NCBI GenBank assembly: GCA_009760855.2
Contig: WPIO01000054.1
Location: 2,579,501 to 2,643,500 of the forward strand
Origin: Cristatella mucedo
Lineage: Eukaryota > Bryozoa > Phylactolaemata > Cristatellidae
Direction: 5' to 3'
Length of the DNA: 64,000 nucleotides
The notes under the pieces are model-generated. The model did not search any database and had not been told where the DNA came from. It saw only the letters and a list, made by a program, of their open reading frames with translations. Positions 37,057-48,860 of the stretch are shown in pieces (the first letter of the stretch is position 1; every line of letters starts with the position of its first letter). A program made the translations under genes and the position numbers.

Positions 37057-38589
37057 TAAATAACATACCTTTACTCACCGTTACACTCGTATTACCAAAC
37101 ATATTAGACGAATTCAAAGAAAATACGACATTTTAGACACTATCAATATCATATTACTTTTACAGAAAAACGTACATCGTAAAAGCTGGCCTTCAATAAA
37201 ACTTACTAGCCCTCGGATGGACTAACGTAAACAATTATCCCAATTTAGGAGATAAACAACTGAAAATAAAATCGTTTGCATACTGATATGTTCTGTCCCA
37301 AATCTAGAACTGCTTCTGGTTTCTTTAAATTGTTTATAAACGTGTCCAAGCATAATTTTCTGATTACACCCTGCAATGCAATTCCATCCGTTTGGCTCCA
37401 CGTATTATATACCATCGTTAAAGGATTAGTATCAACAGTTCACTAGACGAAGAAGCTGTAGCTCTTCTTGTCCCATCAATGGGCTACCATGTAGTAATGG
37501 CTACTCTGATGGTGCGATCATCCCCTCTTGAGAAGGCCTCTTAGGAATAGACATTTGAATAGCTGTAGTCGCACGATCATGGCGTGCGAGACATAGCCTA
37601 AAATGTTCGAAAGCTATTTAACGGCTTTCGACCAAGATTTTTATAAAACCACTCAGGAGGGCAAGCATCCCTCAATAAGTCTACAAATGATCTAATCAAT
37701 GATTTCGTCCTTGATTCCAGACTCTGAATCAAAGCGCACGTGACTTCTGAATATGCAACAGTATCCGTGACTTTAAGCCGCTATGAGGCTGGTACCTTCA
37801 AATTCCTCACTAATTACAATGCTCTCGCCACGCACCTGAATCAGGCACCATATTGCTTGTGAGCTTGCCAGGTGCACACAATCTGTCGACACAATATTGC
37901 AGCGAAACGTTTGCGATGCATCAATACACCTCTCACGAGCACATGTGCAGCGATGCATGTCAATAGTTTGTTTAATGAATGTTTGTCATGGCAGTTCTTA
38001 GTATTATTAACTAAACAACTCTTTTGCATTGCTACCGATTCTCTCGACAATGAAGTATTTAAACTGATCAATACGTGCATGAAAAAAGAGCACAGTGTGA
38101 GTGAGAATTCGATCATAAGAGTACTTTAACACTATGCAAAGCTGGACTGAGGTAGCAGCGGAACGTGAGCTGTTTCTCTAGAGCAAGGCTACTGCCGGCG
38201 GGATACTTGCTTGTTCTTGTATGTAGAGCCTCAACTTTAGACAATATACTAACATCAGTTTTATTTTACACATCTAAGTTGTATGCTAATCGAAAAATTC
38301 AACTGCGTTATTCGGATCTTGCTTTAGAAACTATTACTGAAGTCAAAGTTATGTTCCTTTGTATACTTCTTAACAGAAAGCAAGATTTTCAGGTAGCTGT
38401 TTTCAGCTTCACTGCTACCTCACCCTAAGCAACATTTAAAAGTTTCACAATCAAGCTACCAAAAGCGAATATATTCACTATTTTATCTGGAGCCATTTGT
38501 TCTTGTGAATTTAGCATATGCCCTACTAGATTTATAATCGCTGTATTTAGAAATACTTGCTTAGGTTGTAATACGTTTTCCTTAAATCG

Positions 38590-38770
38590 CTAGCCATGAT
38601 AGCACACTTGGTAAAGCTGTTGCTTTTCACGACTTCGGTCGCGAGGTCTTGGGTTCGAACCCTGAAGTTGCCCATCCTCAATTGCTGCTATAAATAGTCA
38701 TGGTCGCTGCTAAAGCTCTTCTGTCGCTATACAAAGGAAGCTTTTAAATCACTTATCATTTACAAAATAA
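38590..38770 (+). mobile_element. SINE-1 (tRNA-derived), best copy
   Basis: A box TAGCACACTTGG (38,600-38,611) and B box GGTTCGAACCC (38,652-38,662) form a tRNA-like Pol III promoter. The A-B spacing and variable region suggest descent from a tRNA with a long variable arm. The body contains ttctgtcgctatacaaagg, shared with the copy at 31.5 kb. It lies between blocks a and c of unit T. Confidence 0.78.
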
Positions 38771-39088
38771 AGCCAACACGTATGACCATCAATGGTATTG
38801 ATCACGAAATCGTAGTTTTAGGTTAGCTTTTATAAATTTAATATCTCTGATAGTAAATTTTGGTATTATGAAGATGAATCGCAGTGATTTGGTTTAATTT
38901 GATCATTTCCTACTTCTCGGGCTTTCGAACTCTTCACTCTTTCTTCTGAGCATTTGTCTGACCTATAAGTTTGGATCGTGCGAAACTTTTAGCCATTTAA
39001 TGCCAGTTGAACCGGATCAATAAATAAAGAAAACAAAAAATGTGGGGTTTTGCAGCAATCCTGAAGCAATGTCAAAATCACGATAGGC
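38771..39088. other. Unassigned AT-rich spacer
   Basis: Spacer between SINE-1 and block c. No gene recognised. Confidence 0.35.
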
Positions 39089-39285
39089 AACCTTCCCTGG
39101 CCAAATTTCATCACAGTGGGGGCCTGATATTGGCCATTTTTCTTAACTGATGGTGGAGGTGCTGGTCGGTCTGAAGATCGAGGTGCACTTAAAGGTGGGG
39201 TTAAGTTCGATGCCAGCTTGAAATAAGAGGAAGCATTTAGCTCACTTAAAGTTAAATCCTTTAAAGAAGCACTCCCAGATAGCAA
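38989..39285 (-). pseudogene. Block c ORF 1, unknown protein remnant
   Basis: A 98-codon frame on the - strand containing PPLSAPRSSDRPAPPPSVKK. The block c copy near 49.9 kb keeps the recognisable core QPAPPPSATKK on the same strand. Upstream on the same strand (about 39,370-39,550) a second patch reads CKPDVPPGKI, then VTISVSNS and ALHVSCS. It matches the 63-codon frame at 50,009-50,197 with a 6-base in-frame length difference and one stop codon. Function unknown. The spaced cysteines suggest an extracellular protein. Confidence 0.35.
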
Positions 39286-41560
39286 ATAATTCTCACTGGA
39301 GATGCCTAAATTTCCTTCTTCAATGAGCTTCAGGCTTTGGGATCATCAGAACTAAAGCACGTAGAGGAGATCATAGAAGATAAAGCCTCAAGCATCGCTG
39401 CCCTAAGCACGCAGATAGCGGCATAGGCATCGAGCAGGATACATGCAAAGCTCCGTTGTAGCACTCAATTTGTTTTGAGTTTGAGACTGAAATAGTTACG
39501 CACGGGTGGTTCTGCTAAATTTTGCCTGGAGGTACATCTGGCTTGCATTTCGGTCGATGTTTTTTCCGATATACTCCCTATACCTGTGTTTTCTCCTATT
39601 AGGCGATCGTCATTTTCTTTCAGCATCACTCTAGCCTCTGTGAATTATAGCTGAAGTGTAGCAGTGAAGGAGCTGAAATCTCTGCATGAATCCCTATCGA
39701 TGACTCCCTGAAGTCAGAAAGACTAAGCAAGGGGGTACACTGAAGATTTTTTATGACACTCAAATTTTTATTGCCTTATTGTGTCGACACGATTGCAAAG
39801 CATTATGAGCTTAGAAGTGGAGAAGAGATTCTCATGCTCGCTAAGAACAGTGCTTTTCGGATTAGATAACTTGACATTGCTCGAACTGTGAGCTCAGCCA
39901 CTAAGAATATTGGCCTTTGCGCTATATATATTTATCACTATGAGCAGAGGTAATTTTAAGGTCTTTTCACACTAGTTACAGTACCAAAAAGGGTATACAA
40001 ATTCCGCAGCTTTGATTTGCCCTCTTATCGTCTTTATTATTATATTATTTTGGCTGTCAATTAAATGATGAGCTTAGTCGTGATATAACTGGTTAGAACT
40101 GCTGCCACCTCGTCGATGGCTAAGATTGAAGAACCGTGCCACTCATTATTGTATCCGACCAAAGCCCACTAACCGATCGTGATGCTAGCTGGACATAATA
40201 TGAATAATAATACATCTGACACAGTGCCCTCAAAGAATCTATTTCTAGGCACTTTCCATTTGATGCGATGGAAGCAAGGTCAAATGGTCAGAGGTAGCAT
40301 GCTTAATAAACAACAAAAGTCAATAGCTGGAAGTGAAATGCACAGGGTCAAAATGCAAGTATAGTTGGTGTGAGCATGCACAGTGTCAGAGCAAAAAAGT
40401 TCATAAATGTTTAATTATAGGGTCCCGCAAAACGCTGGGATAAATTGATGCGTTTTAGCTATTTGTAAATGTGGTCAAGTCAGGATATGTCGTCAGGCAA
40501 GACGAGAGTTAGGTTTTGGGAGTATGTGGACATGGTCTCTAAAGGATTTTAGCTATTTAGGAGGTATAGGTAAACAGTTAGATTCCGAAATGTGGGGATA
40601 TTATGCTAAGCCTGATGGGGCAGTAGATCGATATGTAGGCTGGAGCAAAAAATTGACCTAAACGTGAGAGACAAAACCTTGAAGTTGATGTGTTGGTTGA
40701 CTGGAAGCCAGTGAAGGTCGATAAGAACCGGTGAAATGTGGTAAATGAGACGCTCACGACAGGCAAGCTTGGTTGCAGGGTTTTGCATCAGCTGTAACTG
40801 CCTGGTTGCACAGGCCGGTTGACCGGCAATCAGTGGGTTAAAGAAGTCAAGAGGGATGTCACAAATGCAGAGACCAATTTAGATATAGTATCCTGTGTAA
40901 ACAAGCCCGAATTTAAGCAATTTTGTGTAGCTGATAGGAGTTGGGCTTAAATGGTCGAGCTGATGTGATCGTCAAATGAAAGCTAAATTTGGAGCGTGCT
41001 ATCTGGATGTCAGGCAGATTCAACAGGAGATATGCTGACAGCATTGACTTTGAGTGTTAGTCATTCATATTTCCGAATCACATTCGGTTTTTTATAGGTA
41101 GTAAGTTGGTTTAATCATTATTCATTTTAAGAAAGTTTGCGGCAATCCACATGCGGGTGTCATCAATACATGCAGTGAAAAATTCGAGAGCGTTCGACGT
41201 GCTGGAGGGCGTAGGAGTCAAAGCAAAGTACGACTGAGTTTCATCTGTATGGAGGTGAAAGCCTTAATTGTCCTGGTAATCACATAGGCAAGAGGGAGAA
41301 TGTAGACCGTGCAAAGAACTAGACCAAGTAAAGAGTCTTGCCTGTCCCTGCACATAAATCCTGTCTAGCTAAAGACATATTCGCAAAACTTGAATGAATC
41401 AGTAAGAAACTTAATTCCTTATAGAGTATTTGAAAGAATTAAGTACACAATCTGACGGTTTCTCGGAAAAGAAGGCCACATATATTTCTTGTTTTTACGG
41501 CAATAATTATGAAAAATGGAAAAAAATTAGGCCTGTCGTTCAAGGCACGTTCCACAAGCT
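39089..41560 (+). repeat. Unit T, copy 6 (with block c, contains LINE-A)
   Basis: Block c 39,089-39,600, block 1 39,610-40,130, block 2 first part 40,135-40,200, a - strand LINE-A to 41,335, then the second part of block 2 (41,340-41,560; gcacataaatcctgtc, aatgaatcagtaag). Block 2 therefore resumes exactly across the insertion, which proves the target. Block c recurs at 49,790-50,220. Confidence 0.78.
40203..41335 (-). mobile_element. LINE-A, 5'-truncated copy in unit T copy 6
   Basis: The 3' tail is at 40,203-40,250, followed by the 3' UTR and C-terminal frames (40,578-40,788; LACRERLIYHISPVLIDLHWLP). The 5' end reaches the region upstream of YADD (tagaccgtgcaaagaactagacc, the reverse of GSVLGPVLF with errors). 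It is longer at the 5' end than the 32 and 36 kb copies, so it is a separate insertion into the same block. Confidence 0.83.
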
Positions 41561-42349
41561 CGCTTCTATTTGCTATGATTAACATTGCTACACTGTTGAG
41601 CTTACGTCAGGAGGATTAGATGTGGAATAGCTATGGTCTCTTTGCCATCGCTTTGATTCTTCTCAAGGTTTATAGCTGAAAAAGATCATTCAACCGCTCA
41701 GTTTTCCTAAAATTTGATGGTGAACTTAGCTGCCCAAAATGTGGAATACCAAATTCAGTTTAGACAGTGAAATTCGAAGCTTCTCTGTAACTACGATTTC
41801 GTTATCAAGATCTATTCTGGTATGTTTCACATATAATTGTATTAATGCAAGCTCCTTTAAAAGCATATTTTCTGTAGCGAAAAAAGAAACTTAACTGCTA
41901 TCGCCATCTTTTGCCGCAGCAATGGAGGATCGCCTACTGCAGAATTCGGACTCCTGACTTAGGGACCAATGTCATAAAAAGCAACAGGTTTACCTAGAGT
42001 GATATCACGGCTCACTACTTTAGGTAAACTTGTTAGAACATAAAAAAGAATTTTTGCGCACAGCGATTGGTAGCCTAATAAGGCGTAAGCTAAATTAAAA
42101 AGACGGCTTCGTGTAAGACAGTTAATAGGTTAATTCTTTTGGAGGCTTACATGAGAAGCTTGCAATTATTACTTAGCGTCAGGTTGCAGTGGAGCTAACA
42201 GTAGCTGCATGGAAACCTTGCTTTCCCCATACAATTCTACCGTAGAAGCTAACCTATACCGTAGTCATAGCTTTTATAGCATGAACTAAAGCATACAATT
42301 TGAATTTTATAGATAACCATTCATCTCAAATTTACTGAAAAGACCTGAT
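41561..42349. other. Unassigned spacer with one SINE-1
   Basis: Mostly unrecognised AT-rich DNA between unit T copy 6 and the inverted block 4. It contains a diverged SINE-1, listed separately. Confidence 0.4.
41888..42016 (-). mobile_element. SINE-1, diverged copy
   Basis: On the - strand it reads gtgatatcactctaggtaaacctgttgcttttta, parallel to the head of the 38.6 kb copy. The B box has decayed (AGTCCGAATTC). The following body matches gcgatcct and the Gly/Ala-rich wording of the 31.5 kb copy. Confidence 0.55.
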
Positions 42350-42870
42350 AATTGTTTCTTGCCTGACGTTGAGGCTGTAAATAAAGAACTATCAAATACC
42401 TCTCTCTAAACACCATCGCTCTATAGCTTAAACTCGTGTTTTGCCGCTACCACACGCTTTCCCCTGCTGTATAGTACTCCTAAGAGCAAACTCATACATA
42501 GGCTGTGCTATTTTCGCAAGCACTTATTGATTTGCTTAATGACTTTAGTTTTCAAGTAAACTGATAGCAATCTATCTCGTGTACTTAGCAGATAAATCTA
42601 GGTATTATAATGACTAACAATCATTAGACAAACCAATGGCATATAATGCAGCTCCACTGCTCTTTAGAGGCTTGTTGACCAATCGGCAAACGTTTTATTA
42701 CGATGTTTGCATCAACGGCTAGTGAGCAGCTGGCGTGCTCACATGCATTATGGTTTGTGATTCAGATGCATGGCGTGAGTGTCGGAATCACTCTTGAATC
42801 TACAGATACCAACCACAAAGCCGCTTCAAATCAGAGATCCCGTTACGTATTCAGAAGCCACATTGACGTG
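42350..42870 (-). repeat. Inverted block 4 of unit T
   Basis: The reverse complement matches block 4 of the other copies end to end: cctgacgttgaggctg at the left, aatcggcaaacg in the middle, and the histidine-rich segment near 42,740-42,790. It is the only inverted T segment. A + strand LINE-A follows directly at 42,868. Confidence 0.8.
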
Positions 42871-43869
42871 AATGGACAAAGATCATCTGAAGTACCTCTG
42901 AAATATGGAGTACCTCAGGGCTCAGTGCTTGGTCCGGTTCTTTTCGCGGTTTATACTCTGCCACTTGCTGATGTGATTGCCAAGCACAATCTAGGCTTTT
43001 ACTTCTATGCGGATGATACTCAGTTGTACCTTTGCTTTGATCCCTCCCAGCCTCCGAGCACCTCAAATTCTCTCAACTCACTTGCTGCACGTACTGATGA
43101 CATCCGTACTTGGATGGCAGCAAACTTTCTAAGACGAAACGATGATAAAACTAACTTACTAGTTATGGGCAAACCCAGTGTGATCCAGAGATTAAAAAGG
43201 CTGACTCTCAAAATTGGCTCTGCCAGCATATCTCCAGTTAAATCAGCTCGAAATCTAGGTGTCATATTCCAAAGCGACCTCTCGTTAGACGACCATATCA
43301 GCTCCACAGTCAAATCCGCCTATTTTCAGCTTCATAACATTGCTAAAATTCGGGCTTGTTTAGATAAAGATACCACGTCCAAGTTGATCCATGCCTTCGT
43401 GACATCCCGTCTTGACTTCTGCAACTCACTGCTTACTGGCCTACCAGCATGTGCGATCAGGCGATTGCAGCTGGTGCAAAACTCCAAAGCTAGGCGTGTC
43501 TGTCGTGAGCGTCGCAGTTGCCACATTACTCCACTTCTCGCCGACCTGCACTGGCTACCAGTCAAGCAACGGATTGACTTCAAGGTTTTGTCGCTCACTT
43601 TTAGGTCCCTTCATTCTATGGCTCCAGCCTATCTGTCAGATATACTACCCCATCAGGCCAAGCATCGTGCCACCCGCTTTTCGGAATCCAACAGTCTAGA
43701 AATACCTCATACAAACCTTAAATCCTTTGGAGACCATGCATTTAGTTCATATGCTCCCAAAGCCTGGAACTCCCTCCCGACCTACGTCAGAACATCCCCT
43801 GACCTGACCACATTTAAAAAGAACCTAAAAACACACCCATTTAGGCCAGCGTTTAGTGGGTCCCTGTGA
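42703..43869 (+). pseudogene. Chimeric ORF: antisense block 4 fused in frame to LINE-A reverse transcriptase (388 aa)
   Basis: Residues 1 to about 53 come from inverted block 4 (QLACSHALWFVIQMHGVSV, corresponding to the VHLASSQALLFVIHAHDGS frame at 34.7 kb). From about residue 55 (DVNGQRSSEVPLKYGVPQGS) the frame is LINE-A reverse transcriptase. It has an intact YADD at 43,006-43,017, NLGVIFQSDLSLDDH, HITPLLADLHWLP and a complete C-terminus. The RT portion has no stop or frameshift, so this is the youngest-looking LINE-A copy. The RT is missing its fingers and first palm motifs and the endonuclease, so activity is not expected. The open fusion may be chance. Confidence 0.85.
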
Positions 43870-44101
43870 TTCGTCCTTGATGTGCTTATGCGTGCTGACA
43901 CTGTGCATGCTGCCACTAACCACATTTGCATGCTAACCCTGTGCATGTCACCCCTAACCATATTATTCATTTCGTTTGTTTTTCAAATTTGATTTTACTT
44001 ACCATTCAATTGCATTTCACTTTACAGCAAATGTAAAGCGCCTAGAGAGAGATTGAGTTCTCTGAGGGCGCTTTATTAAGTTAATTATTATTATTATTAT
44101 T
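42868..44101 (+). mobile_element. LINE-A, young 5'-truncated copy with complete 3' end
   Basis: It begins at gacgtgaatggac inside the RT and ends with the terminal hairpin (about 44,036-44,078) and (TTA)n at 44,101. It is close to the copy at 15.8-18.8 kb and differs from the 3.6 kb subfamily in the 3' UTR (ctaaccctgtgcatg). Confidence 0.93.
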
Positions 44102-44538
44102 CCTGCTTCTTGATTCAGGTTTCAAGCATTTCAACCTTGACATTAGATGGAGAGTTGTGGAAGTATATCTGGCCGTATGAGTCATTTTTATCATGAATCA
44201 AAGTTTAAGTGCGTGCAATTACCCCTCAACAGGTTTGGCTATGGCTCCCACACCTTGATAATAGGACGGCGGCTATCGCAAAGGCAGGGAGATCTGACAG
44301 TCAGTGGTGCAGTCATTACCACTCCCTGCTCCGGAGCAAGTAGCACTATACATAAAACTATATATACACTATATAAGTATGACTATAATATATATATATA
44401 TATATATGACTGTAAACATACAAGTATAAATATATAAATAAAACTATAAATGTAAATATAAATACATCAATAAATGATTATATATATATAACTATATATA
44501 CACTATATATATATCACATATACATAACTATTTAAGGG

Positions 44539-44617
<79 letters not shown>

Positions 44618-44621
44618 AATA
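44102..44621. repeat. AT-rich region with (TA)n and (TG)n tracts
   Basis: Simple repeats at 44,388-44,407, 44,541-44,582 (TA) and 44,583-44,610 (TG). A small imperfect hairpin lies at 44,284-44,332 (gcagggag against ctccctgc, with an inner agtggt/accact). No gene. Confidence 0.85.
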
Positions 44622-46652
44622 CCAGAGCTATGGAGACCTGTCAAACGGAGACTTTCACATGGATGCAACCTATTATTGGAAGCATTTTGGGCATTCGAGT
44701 AGCATCAAATCTAAAAAAATGCTCTTAATGTAGTGGAGATAGCCATGCATGAGACTCTGCCAAATGGAACCAGAGCTTGCATTGTAAATGGATATAATCG
44801 AATTACACATATAATTCATATTTTGCCCATTGGCTAAGGATATCGTTGAACCTAAATTCCTTGTAGTATTTGAATTTATTTGAATACTTGCTCGTTTGCT
44901 GATTTTTGGTTGAACTTATCGATTCACGCGTCTGCATTTACTAGTCGGCGTCACGTTGCCTTGTGAACAATATCAGTCAGCATGGGTGATAAAATGAATA
45001 TTTTTGCTTCTGCTTTAAATCATATTTTTACTGATCATTTTGCGACAACGCTTTTAATAAGCTGGCACAAAACTTACACGTTTTTATAATTTTGATCATG
45101 CTGCCATATAAAAATAACCAGGGATATTTCTAATTAACAGTGTGTTTCAGTACTAATTTCGTCTTAGCATGGTCCGAACTTGAGGCTTCTGCCATTCGTC
45201 AGTTGTTCTTCCTTGATGAATCACTATTAGGGCAGCATGCAACGTAATACTCAGGCGTCTTCGTGTGATTCGGTAATATCTGAGCCATTACAGCACCTGA
45301 AGCGGTAGATTTGCTATACTGCGTTCTCCGATTTGCACTAACCCATGGAGGTAGCGTCAATAGACGGGATCTATTATTAATCAATATCCGATAGCCCTGC
45401 TCAGGAGTTAGCTATGCAAACTAATACTGAAATTTTAAAGATATTGAATGAAATCGATGCACCGTACGGAGGTAATTTATCTCCAGCATTAGGATAGCAA
45501 AAGAGACTGTGACAATCCGTAGGCATTCTCAAGTCAATGCTGCTGTTTAGTAAAAAGGTATCACGGCGATTTGAGAGTCACAGTCAGGCAAGCTGGATAC
45601 ATGATACCTTGGTTAACCAAAGAAGCAATCCTATGCTTTATTAAACTTGAGCACACATTTACTTTGTCGATTAAGCGAAACCCTAGTGCATCTTTTTTGC
45701 GTGTTTCAAAGCCTGAACTCATTCGTTGAAAGTGGAATGCACACCTTTTCATAAGGTATCACACCGTTCCTATGCCGATCAAAATGGTAGGTCGTTTTAC
45801 ATACGCCGATTCCCATGACAGCTTGGTTAAAGTCGTGCAATCATTCTTGGGCATTCGCCTTTAAATCTGATCGACCTCTAAATGTGCGGTAAATTCTATT
45901 GCGTCTCTTTGGTCGTGCATTTTAGCATGTTTCGCCTAATGTATGTGCCAATAAATAGAAAAATAAAAATAAATGCAAATTAATAAATTATAAATAAATA
46001 GGAAAATATATATATATATATATATTTATTTATATATTATGGAGGGAAACATTTTAATTAGTCTAAATGCACTAGCTAAAGGTGCATCGTCCTGCGATGG
46101 TCAAGCAAGCTACCCGGGCCACCCGGTTCAGGAACAGGGACCAATCGGTTTCCGAGCCGGTAATGGCGTCGGAGACACAAGCCGTCCTTTTCAAACATGG
46201 GATGACGAATTCGGCCAGGCAAGCTTCATTGTTGGCCACCAGCTGCCCAGAGCCCTGACTTCGAAGGAATACTCTGCCCATAAAAATTTCAGCTACGTTG
46301 CAGATGGCTTTGCAATATTAGTTTTACTCCGGAAATAGTATAACTCAGCCTAAAAAAATGCCTTGCTTGTCCAAGAGTATTAATATATGCGGAGTTGACT
46401 GTATGCAAACGAGCAGATCATTGCCTGTGGACTCGCTTCGTTAAATCACAGTAGTTCTGACACAGAAGTCAACGCTGTGCCATCGTGCCGCTTCACCTAT
46501 GTAAGCCATCTTGCCAAGTGACGAAAAATGCGTCATCTTAGGGAAAGACAGACTATCTCGCTTTAAATAGACACAATTTATACAATAGATAGTAGTAATA
46601 TATAGTAATAAATAATAGATAGATAGTAATAGTAATAGATAGTAGATACAAG

Positions 46653-46691
<39 letters not shown>

Positions 46692-47267
46692 GTGTGTGTG
46701 TATATATATATATATAGAGAGAGACAGGGGGAGAGACGGAGTGAGTGGCATACAGATAGAGAGGGTTTTCGAAATAACATGAAGGTGAGTCTGGTTGGCG
46801 GAGCGAAACACCCCAACCTTAAGGTTCACATTTTGCGTCTGCTAAAACTCAGAAGCAGTGGCTGCTTTCGCGTCCACTCGGGAATAAATACAGTCACCCG
46901 TCATCAGTAAAAGTGATTCAGCGGAGTAGAATAAACGGTAGAAAGCTGACTTTAAATATTTGCCTTAAAACCTCTCAGTATCGTTTATTATTTAATCGGA
47001 GCTTAAATTCACGGGTGGAGGGGCCGCGCGTTGAAACCGAGGCCGATTCGGGAGCTTGCGGCACTCTGCCGCATCTTGACGGCCGCCGACTACCTGCGTA
47101 TGCATTTCAGTTTGAGTTTAACAAATCCTCCGCTTGGCTCGCATCGCCTTTAGTTTACCGAATTCGTTCGCATCGCCCGTGTGCTATACCCAGCCTCAAC
47201 CCCTTTCATTACTCGCAGAATTCCGTGCAGCAACATAATGTCTACATTTAAGAAGACCGTGAGGACT
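44622..47267 (+). repeat. Segmental duplication D, copy 2
   Basis: Colinear with 26,402-29,123. The exon-like ORF survives here with one frameshift (a run of seven A near 44,717) and a TAA near its end. Copy 2 lacks the long GA tract. It has an extra GC-rich insert at about 46,040-46,285, carrying a 99-codon + strand frame (46,039-46,338) of unknown nature. TA/TG microsatellites lie at 46,655-46,720. Confidence 0.85.
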
Positions 47268-48178
47268 TAATAATAATAATAATAATAATATTTCACTTGA
47301 TAAAGCGCCCTCAGAGAACTTAATCTCTTTCTAGGCGCTTTAAATTTGCTGCAAAGTGATATGCAATAGAATAATAAGTAAAATCATGTTTGAAAAACAA
47401 ACAAAATGAATATTATGGTTAGGGGTGACATGCAAAGGGTCAGCATGCAAATGTGGTTAGTGGCAGCATGCACAGTGTCAGCACGCATAAGCACATCAAG
47501 GAGGAATCACATGGACCCACTAAATGCTGTCCTAAATAGGTGTGTTTTTAAGTTTCTTTTAGATGTGGTCACGTCATGATATTTTCTGACGCAGGTCGGG
47601 AGGGAGTTGCAGGCTTTGGGATTATACGAGCTAAATGCACGGTCTCCAAAGGATTTAAGGTTTGTACGAGGTATTTCTAGACTGTTGGATTCCGAGAAGC
47701 GGGTGGTACGATGCTTGGCCTCATGGGGTAGTATATTTGACAGATAGGCTGGAGCCATAGAATGAAGGGACCTAAAAGTGAGCGACTAAACCTTAAAGTC
47801 AATCCGTGGCCTCACTGGGAGCCAGTGCAGGTCGGCGAGAAGTGGAGTAATGTGGCAACTGCGACGCTCACGACAGACAAGCCTAGCTTTGGAGTTTTGC
47901 ACCAGCTGCAATCGCCTGATCGCACATGCTGGTAGGCCAGTAAGCAGTGAGTTGTAGAAGTCGAGACGGATGTCACGAAAGCATGGACTAACTTGGACGT
48001 GGTATCCTTATCTAAAGAAGCCCTAATTTTAGCAATGTTATGAAGTTGAAAAAAGGCATATTTGACTGTGGAGCTGATGTGGTCGTCTAACGAGAGGTCG
48101 CTTTGGAATATGACACCTAGATTTCGAGCTGATTCAACTGGAGATATGCTGGCAGAGCCAATTTTGAAAGTCTTAATC
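47268..48178 (-). mobile_element. LINE-A, young 5'-truncated copy
   Basis: (TAA)n tail at 47,268-47,291, hairpin 47,300-47,341, and 3' UTR. The C-terminal frames are 47,507-47,758 (SNSLEIPRTNLKSFGDRAFSS) and 47,812-48,180 (IGSASISPVESARNLGVIF), separated by one frameshift. It abuts LINE-B at its 5' truncation point. Confidence 0.92.
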
Positions 48179-48184
48179 ATGAAT

Positions 48185-48860
48185 GTAATGTATCTCCGTA
48201 TGTAACTTCACAAAGTCATAGAGACCGTGTGGGTATTACGCAGGGGAGTTTCGTATAGCTCACTCACAGCCTAAACGGCTTTCGGTACGCATTCGGTAGC
48301 CACCAGACTTCGTCTCACGCAACAAAGAGGAAGTGGGAAGCATTGCAGAGTCAGGAGAGCAGTTGAGGTAGTAAGTTGCATAGAAGTAGCAGCTCAGGAC
48401 CGCTGAAAAGGATGTGCCATAGTCGCCAGTAGGAGAGTAGTTGTTGTTGCGTAAGAATTATGGAAAGAGAGTTCCACAGTCTATGACCTGCAGAGCTAAA
48501 GCTTTGGTCGCCAACTGTCTTTAAGTGGAGGAATGGAACAGCTAATTTATTGTCCACACAGGACCTGAGGGCACGAACAGGCTGAAACTTATGCAGCAGT
48601 TCAGCTAGGTACGAAGGACCCAAGGCGTAGTGGGCCTTACAGGTCAGTGTAAGAACTTTGCTCTGTATCTTTTGCTCAACCGGCAACCATCATAGGTCTT
48701 TCAGCAGAGGTGACACGTGCTCACACCGCTGGGACTTGAAGACCAGCCTTGCAGCCATATTTGTAGTCCGCTGCAGTGGCCTAATAACTTTCTTTGGCAG
48801 CCCGGCCAAAAGGGAATTACATTACTTTTACTGATAGGCCAGCCAAGAGGTAATGACAAT
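48185..48860 (-). mobile_element. LINE-B, 3' part
   Basis: The - strand frame at 48,351-48,686 reads LPVEQKIQSKVLTLTCKAHY, YLAELLHKF, NKLAVPFLHLKTVGDQSFSS and GHRLWNSLS. Just upstream of it are RPLQRTTNMAARLVFKSQR-type residues in another frame. These are the C-terminal signatures of a CR1/L2-type reverse transcriptase distinct from LINE-A. The 3' end carries a short tacat/catac tail near 48,185-48,205. It is incomplete at the 5' end. Confidence 0.8.

Larger units (their letters stand above)
35411..38570 (+). repeat. Unit T, copy 5 (contains LINE-A)
   Basis: Block 1 35,411-35,900 (actctagcctttgtgaattgtag), block 2 from 35,925, a - strand LINE-A at 36,030-37,056, block 3 37,205-37,640, block 4 37,640-38,250 and block a 38,360-38,560. 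Without the LINE the unit is about 2.1 kb. Short frames at 35,459-35,695 (+) and 37,773-37,958 (-) fall inside these blocks. Confidence 0.75.

Noticed and set aside
46039-46338. 99-codon frame in the GC-rich insert of duplication D copy 2 as a gene
   Set aside because: Absent from copy 1, no motif, and both strands are open, as expected from the GC content.
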